A DNA stretch of 8,838 bases from Methanothrix sp. (GTDB lineage Archaea; Halobacteriota; Methanosarcinia; Methanotrichales; Methanotrichaceae). The notes under the pieces are model-generated. The model was not told where the DNA came from, searched no databases, and was given only the letters and a program-made list of their open reading frames with translations. Positions 6,768 through 8,838 of the stretch are shown here, piece after piece. Position 1 is the first letter of the stretch; each line of letters begins with the position of its first letter. The translations under genes were made by a program, and so were the position numbers. The stretch spans positions 1 to 8,838 of the forward strand of contig JAABPZ010000014.1 of NCBI GenBank assembly GCA_011391755.1. Direction: 5' to 3'.

Positions 6768-7751
6768 ATGACGAAGACCATTGCGAAAGAGCTGGACAGA
6801 GAGCTGCAAATGCGAGCAGCCCTGGTGACGGGAGCCATCGAGGAGCTCTTGCCCGTAGTGCATCCGCGCCCCCTTTACGAAGCCGGACGGCATTTGGTGG
6901 ATGCGGGAGGAAAGAGGCTTCGCCCATCCATGTTGCTGCTGGCGGCAGAGGCTGCTGGCGGCGACGCGGCCGCAATAGTCGCGGCCGCGGTATCTATTGA
7001 GCTGATCCATAATTTCACGCTCATTCATGACGACATCATGGACAATGCCGATGTGCGGCGCGGCCGGCCAGCCGTGCATAAGCTCTGGGGTCTGTCGGGA
7101 GCCATACTCGCAGGAGACACACTCTACTCCAAGGCCTTTCAGGTGCTGGGCATGACGAAAGCCCGGACGGATCTCATTTTGGGTGCCATGAATCTGCTTT
7201 CCAAGACCTGCACGGCCATCTGCGAAGGCCAGTGGCTGGACATGGAGTTTGAGGCAAAAGAGCGCGTCTCTGAAGCTGAGTACATGGAGATGATTGAGAA
7301 GAAGACCGGAGTTCTCTACGGCGCTTCGGCCGGCATGGGGGCACTTTTGGCGGGGGCCGCTCCCAGTGTGGTCGCCGCGCTGGATGAATTCGGCAGGCTG
7401 ACCGGCATGGGCTTTCAACTGCAAGATGACGTCATAGATCTCATCACTGCCGAGAAGGTCTCAGGAAAGCGGCAGGGCGGAGACTTGATTGAGGCCAAGA
7501 AGACATTGATCATGATCCACGCCTTTGCGAACGATGTCCCGGTAAAGGTATTCGGCAAGAAGGATGCTACGCTTGAGCAGATTTCTGAATCCATCTCTCT
7601 TCTGGAGAAGAGCGGATCGATAGAGTACGCCAGATCTCGGGCGGAGGAGATGGTGCAGAAAGGCAAGAGGGCTCTGCAAGTTCTGCCCGACTCAAAGGCA
7701 AAAGCCACGCTTCTGGAGCTGGCCGACTACATGGTCAAGAGACAGTATTAG
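6768..7751 (+). CDS. idsA: Polyprenyl diphosphate synthase, geranylgeranyl type
   Basis: This E-type prenyltransferase condenses isopentenyl diphosphate with allylic diphosphates to farnesyl/geranylgeranyl diphosphate, the C20 chain of archaeal ether lipids. From ATG 6768 it has 327 residues; a GTG at 6756 would add four but lies inside the ribosome binding site. Motifs are GGKRLRP (47-53), the first Asp-rich motif DDIMD (88-92) followed by RRGRPAVH, a KKTG segment (178-181), FQLQDDVID (216-224) as the second Asp-rich motif, and GGDL with KKT (237-246). F83, five residues before the first Asp motif, is the bulky position that in type I archaeal synthases limits the product to about C20. It follows RNase J after a 23-base gap. 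It completes the lipid-precursor part of the cluster. Product length is inferred, not shown. Confidence 0.92.
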   Translation: MTKTIAKELDRELQMRAALVTGAIEELLPVVHPRPLYEAGRHLVDAGGKRLRPSMLLLAAEAAGGDAAAIVAAAVSIELIHNFTLIHDDIMDNADVRRGRPAVHKLWGLSGAILAGDTLYSKAFQVLGMTKARTDLILGAMNLLSKTCTAICEGQWLDMEFEAKERVSEAEYMEMIEKKTGVLYGASAGMGALLAGAAPSVVAALDEFGRLTGMGFQLQDDVIDLITAEKVSGKRQGGDLIEAKKTLIMIHAFANDVPVKVFGKKDATLEQISESISLLEKSGSIEYARSRAEEMVQKGKRALQVLPDSKAKATLLELADYMVKRQY

Positions 7752-7763
7752 GAGTCGTTCATT

Positions 7764-7985
7764 ATGCACAGCCATGATTTAAAAGGGCACGATTTAACCA
7801 GGCACGAGGCGGAGCACCTCCTGCATCACTGGATAGAGCATAACGAGAGCCACAGCGCCTCTTTTCGGGAGAGGGCGGCGCAGATTGCCGCGCTGAGCGA
7901 GAAGGCGGCCCAGGATATAAATCAGGCAGCAGCGCTCATGGACCAGTGCACGGAAATGCTCAAGAAAGCTATGCAGGATCTTTAG
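7764..7985 (+). CDS. Small histidine-rich helical protein, function unknown
   Basis: I do not recognise this 73-residue protein with confidence. The first 30 residues hold nine histidines (2, 4, 9, 14, 18, 21, 22, 26, 30) around a core reading HLLHHWIEHNESH (18-30). The rest (31-73) is Ala/Glu/Lys/Gln-rich and looks like one or two amphipathic helices, with a single cysteine at C62. There is no signal peptide or membrane segment. The ATG at 7764 follows AGGAG (7750-7754), which overlaps the idsA stop, and the next gene's ribosome binding site overlaps this stop, so it is clearly translated as part of the operon. The His pattern suggests binding of a metal such as Ni, Co or Zn; I have a loose memory of HWIEHNEEH-like small proteins in anaerobes but cannot name a family. 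Metal binding is inference. Confidence 0.8.
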   Translation: MHSHDLKGHDLTRHEAEHLLHHWIEHNESHSASFRERAAQIAALSEKAAQDINQAAALMDQCTEMLKKAMQDL

Positions 7986-7990
7986 GAGGT
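7984..7990 (+). promoter_or_regulatory. Strong ribosome binding site for the 98-residue gene
   Basis: AGGAGGT lies 6 bases before ATG 7997 and overlaps the previous stop codon (TAG 7983-7985). It rules out an upstream in-frame ATG at 7946, which would sit inside the preceding gene. Confidence 0.85.
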
Positions 7991-7996
7991 TTTACA

Positions 7997-8293
7997 ATGG
8001 AATTAGTTTACACTTATGCGATGGATTGCAGCAAAGACATGACCAAGATGCTGGATGAGGAGTTCTGGAAGCGGCTGGGTCCAACTGTGCGCGAGTGCAG
8101 GGCCATGGGGCTGGAAAAAGAGGGCATGTGCCTCTACATCAAAGCCAAAGACGAGCTGGTCCTGGAAGCCCAGAAGCTGCTCGCGGATACGTCGGCCAAG
8201 GTGCTGTTGGGCGAGGAAGGGGAGATGCTGCTCAAGGCTTTCCGGGACGAGGCCGAGGCAGCAGAGGCGGGCATGGGGGCGATGTTTGGGTAG
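7997..8293 (+). CDS. Small acidic protein with Gly/Met tail, function unknown
   Basis: This encodes a 98-residue cytoplasmic protein that I cannot assign. It begins MELVYTYAMDC and has cysteines at C11, C34 and C45, the first two in DCSK and RECR contexts. A middle part (about 50-85) looks helical and acidic. It ends in EAAEAGMGAMFG, a flexible Gly/Met tail. There is no CxxC pair, signal peptide or membrane helix. The start at ATG 7997 is set by the near-perfect AGGAGGT site at 6 bases spacing. It sits 11 bases after the His-rich gene and is last in the cluster; the hairpin of a likely terminator overlaps its stop. A pair with the His-rich protein (metal or thiol chemistry) is a guess from position alone. 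Confidence 0.8.
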   Translation: MELVYTYAMDCSKDMTKMLDEEFWKRLGPTVRECRAMGLEKEGMCLYIKAKDELVLEAQKLLADTSAKVLLGEEGEMLLKAFRDEAEAAEAGMGAMFG

Positions 8294-8330
8294 GTTATAT
8301 TTTACCCAATTATTTTTTTAATAGTTATTT
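8286..8330 (+). terminator. Hairpin plus T-tract terminator ending the cluster
   Basis: TTGGGTA (8286-8292) pairs with TACCCAA (8303-8309), a 7-bp perfect stem that can be extended by two G-U pairs around a 6-base loop. It is followed at once by TTATTTTTTT (8310-8319) and more T runs to 8330. The left arm contains the TAG stop (8291-8293). This has the form of an intrinsic terminator; archaeal termination mainly needs the U-tract, so the hairpin may instead protect the 3' end. Confidence 0.7.
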
Positions 8331-8349
8331 CGATCCACCCATATAATCC

Positions 8350-8369
8350 TTGTTTTAAAAATAAAACAA
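8350..8369. repeat. Perfect AT-rich inverted repeat in the spacer
   Basis: TTGTTTTA (8350-8357) and TAAAACAA (8362-8369) are perfect complements separated by AAAA. It could be a dimeric regulator site or, from the minus strand, a weak second terminator. AT-rich sequence makes such repeats less surprising, so a role is uncertain. Confidence 0.5.
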
Positions 8370-8386
8370 ACGAATCTCTAGCATGC

Positions 8387-8407
8387 TCATTTGTTGCACA
8401 CAAGTGA
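8387..8407. promoter_or_regulatory. Imperfect inverted repeat, possible operator
   Basis: TCATTTGT (8387-8394) and ACAAGTGA (8400-8407) form 8-base arms with one mismatch around TGCAC. It ends two bases before the BRE/TATA-like element of the downstream gene, a place where an archaeal regulator would affect TFB/TBP loading. Seen by eye only; the role is inference. Confidence 0.35.
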
Positions 8408-8408
8408 T

Positions 8409-8421
8409 CAAAAGATAAATA
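8409..8421 (+). promoter_or_regulatory. Candidate BRE/TATA promoter of the secreted-protein gene
   Basis: CAAAAGATAAATA has a purine/A-rich BRE-like part followed by a TATA-like part. Initiation about 25 bases downstream would fall near 8440, giving a short leader with a weak GAAGGGA site before ATG 8457. It is the best promoter candidate in the spacer; no other clear promoter is seen in the window. Confidence 0.45.
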
Positions 8422-8456
8422 CCAGGAAGTATATCAAAGGCAAAAGAAGGGATTTC

Positions 8457-8838
8457 ATGCGCCAAAAAACAATGTGTATTCTTATTATTATATTATTATT
8501 TGGCGTTTCAAGTACGCTGGCCCACTCCGCCGATCGCCCCGAGACCGGCACCATCATCCGCGATACGATTCGCAGCGGGGACGGATTGCTGGTCATCTAC
8601 AATAACTGGACCATGGACACCGTGGCCGTGCTTACCGACAAGTGGGACAAGCCCAGGGTGGCAGTTTATCTGCGGACTAAGGATGCCCTGGAGGTTAACG
8701 GCATAAGAGATGGTGAGTATAGCCTGTATTTCACCATTGGGAACGGATGGAATTCTAGCACAGGGGACTTTGAAACAGTGTACAATCATGTTCTCTTCCC
8801 GCCCATGGTCTTCGAGACCGATGATACAGACTACACTA
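8457..8838 (+). CDS. Secreted protein with signal peptide, 3'-truncated, function unknown
   Basis: The frame is open from ATG 8457 to the window edge, giving 127 residues with no stop. The N-terminus has K4, then a hydrophobic core (about 6-17, rich in Ile/Leu), then VSSTLA, a likely signal peptidase site after A22; no lipobox cysteine is seen. The mature part reads as beta-strand-rich: GDGLLVIYNN, TVAVLTDKWDKPRVAVYLRT, then GIRDGEYSLYFTIGNGWNSSTGDF. This order (a strand, an x-V-Y-L-R strand, a G-I-x-D-G-x-Y turn, then G-x-x-W and a TG-x-F segment) resembles small secreted beta domains I recall from various microbes, unnamed. The start has a modest GAAGGGA site five bases upstream; ATG 8472 is a possible alternative. 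It is a separate unit from the cluster before it, with its own promoter region. The first codons are AT-rich, unlike the rest. Confidence 0.75.
   Translation, partial: MRQKTMCILIIILLFGVSSTLAHSADRPETGTIIRDTIRSGDGLLVIYNNWTMDTVAVLTDKWDKPRVAVYLRTKDALEVNGIRDGEYSLYFTIGNGWNSSTGDFETVYNHVLFPPMVFETDDTDYT

Noticed and set aside
6975..6990. GCGGCCGC-like GC-rich stretch and its near repeat within idsA
   Set aside because: It encodes an Ala-rich helix in frame in the expected place; codon bias explains it better than a repeat or regulatory element.
6741..7424. Minus-strand open frame of 227 codons opposite idsA
   Set aside because: It lies fully antisense to most of the conserved idsA gene, with His/Gly/Gln-rich low-complexity sequence and no ribosome binding site logic.
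7946..7996. Upstream in-frame ATG for the 98-residue gene
   Set aside because: It lies inside the His-rich gene and lacks a ribosome binding site, while AGGAGGT sits 6 bases before ATG 7997.
8055..8346. Arg/Trp-rich and Gly-rich open frames overlapping the 98-residue gene
   Set aside because: They are out-of-frame readings of a GC-rich gene with a strong start signal in another frame.
8408..8789. Minus-strand frames opposite the secreted-protein gene
   Set aside because: The plus-strand frame from 8457 has a signal peptide, a promoter-like element and no stop to the window end; the minus frames have no comparable support.

Overview
This window looks like an archaeal chromosome, most likely a euryarchaeal methanogen of the Methanosarcinales/Methanotrichales type. 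The evidence is archaeal-only proteins (RpoN and RpoK polymerase subunits, isopentenyl phosphate kinase), archaeal-type uL13, uS9 and uS2, no bacterial -35/-10 logic, Shine-Dalgarno sites matching an AGGAGGTGAT consensus, and a gene order I recognise from methanogens. The genus-level guess (Methanothrix-like, from moderate GC and protein style) is inference only.

Positions 2-8293 form one tightly packed plus-strand cluster. The information-processing part comes first: the 3' end of rpl13, then rps9, rpoN, a tRNA-Pro(CGG), rpoK and rps2. An isoprenoid/membrane-lipid part follows: a MEMO-family protein, mevalonate kinase, isopentenyl phosphate kinase, type 2 isopentenyl-diphosphate isomerase, an archaeal RNase J, and a geranylgeranyl/farnesyl-type prenyl diphosphate synthase. 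From mvk to RNase J every junction is a 4-base stop/start overlap, so translation is probably coupled. Together mvk, ipk, fni and idsA cover much of the archaeal mevalonate route to the C20 precursor of ether lipids. The middle steps (HMG-CoA reductase, phosphomevalonate dehydratase and decarboxylase) are not here. An enolase gene, which I recall lying between rpoK and rps2 in several methanogens, is absent; the gap is 5 bases.

The cluster ends with two small genes that I cannot assign. One encodes a 73-residue helical protein with 9 histidines in its first 30 residues. The other encodes a 98-residue acidic protein with three cysteines and a Gly/Met-rich tail. Each has a strong ribosome binding site touching the stop codon of the gene before it, so they read as real operon members. 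A GC-containing hairpin overlapping the last stop codon, followed by a T-tract (8286-8330), probably ends the transcript.

An AT-rich spacer (8294-8456) follows, with two inverted repeats and a BRE/TATA-like element. After it a new gene starts at 8457, encoding a secreted protein with a signal peptide that runs off the window end. No mobile elements, CRISPR arrays or defence genes were seen. Most of the window is a conserved housekeeping cluster; the parts that may be new are the two small terminal genes, the MEMO gene's role here, and the control region before the secreted protein.
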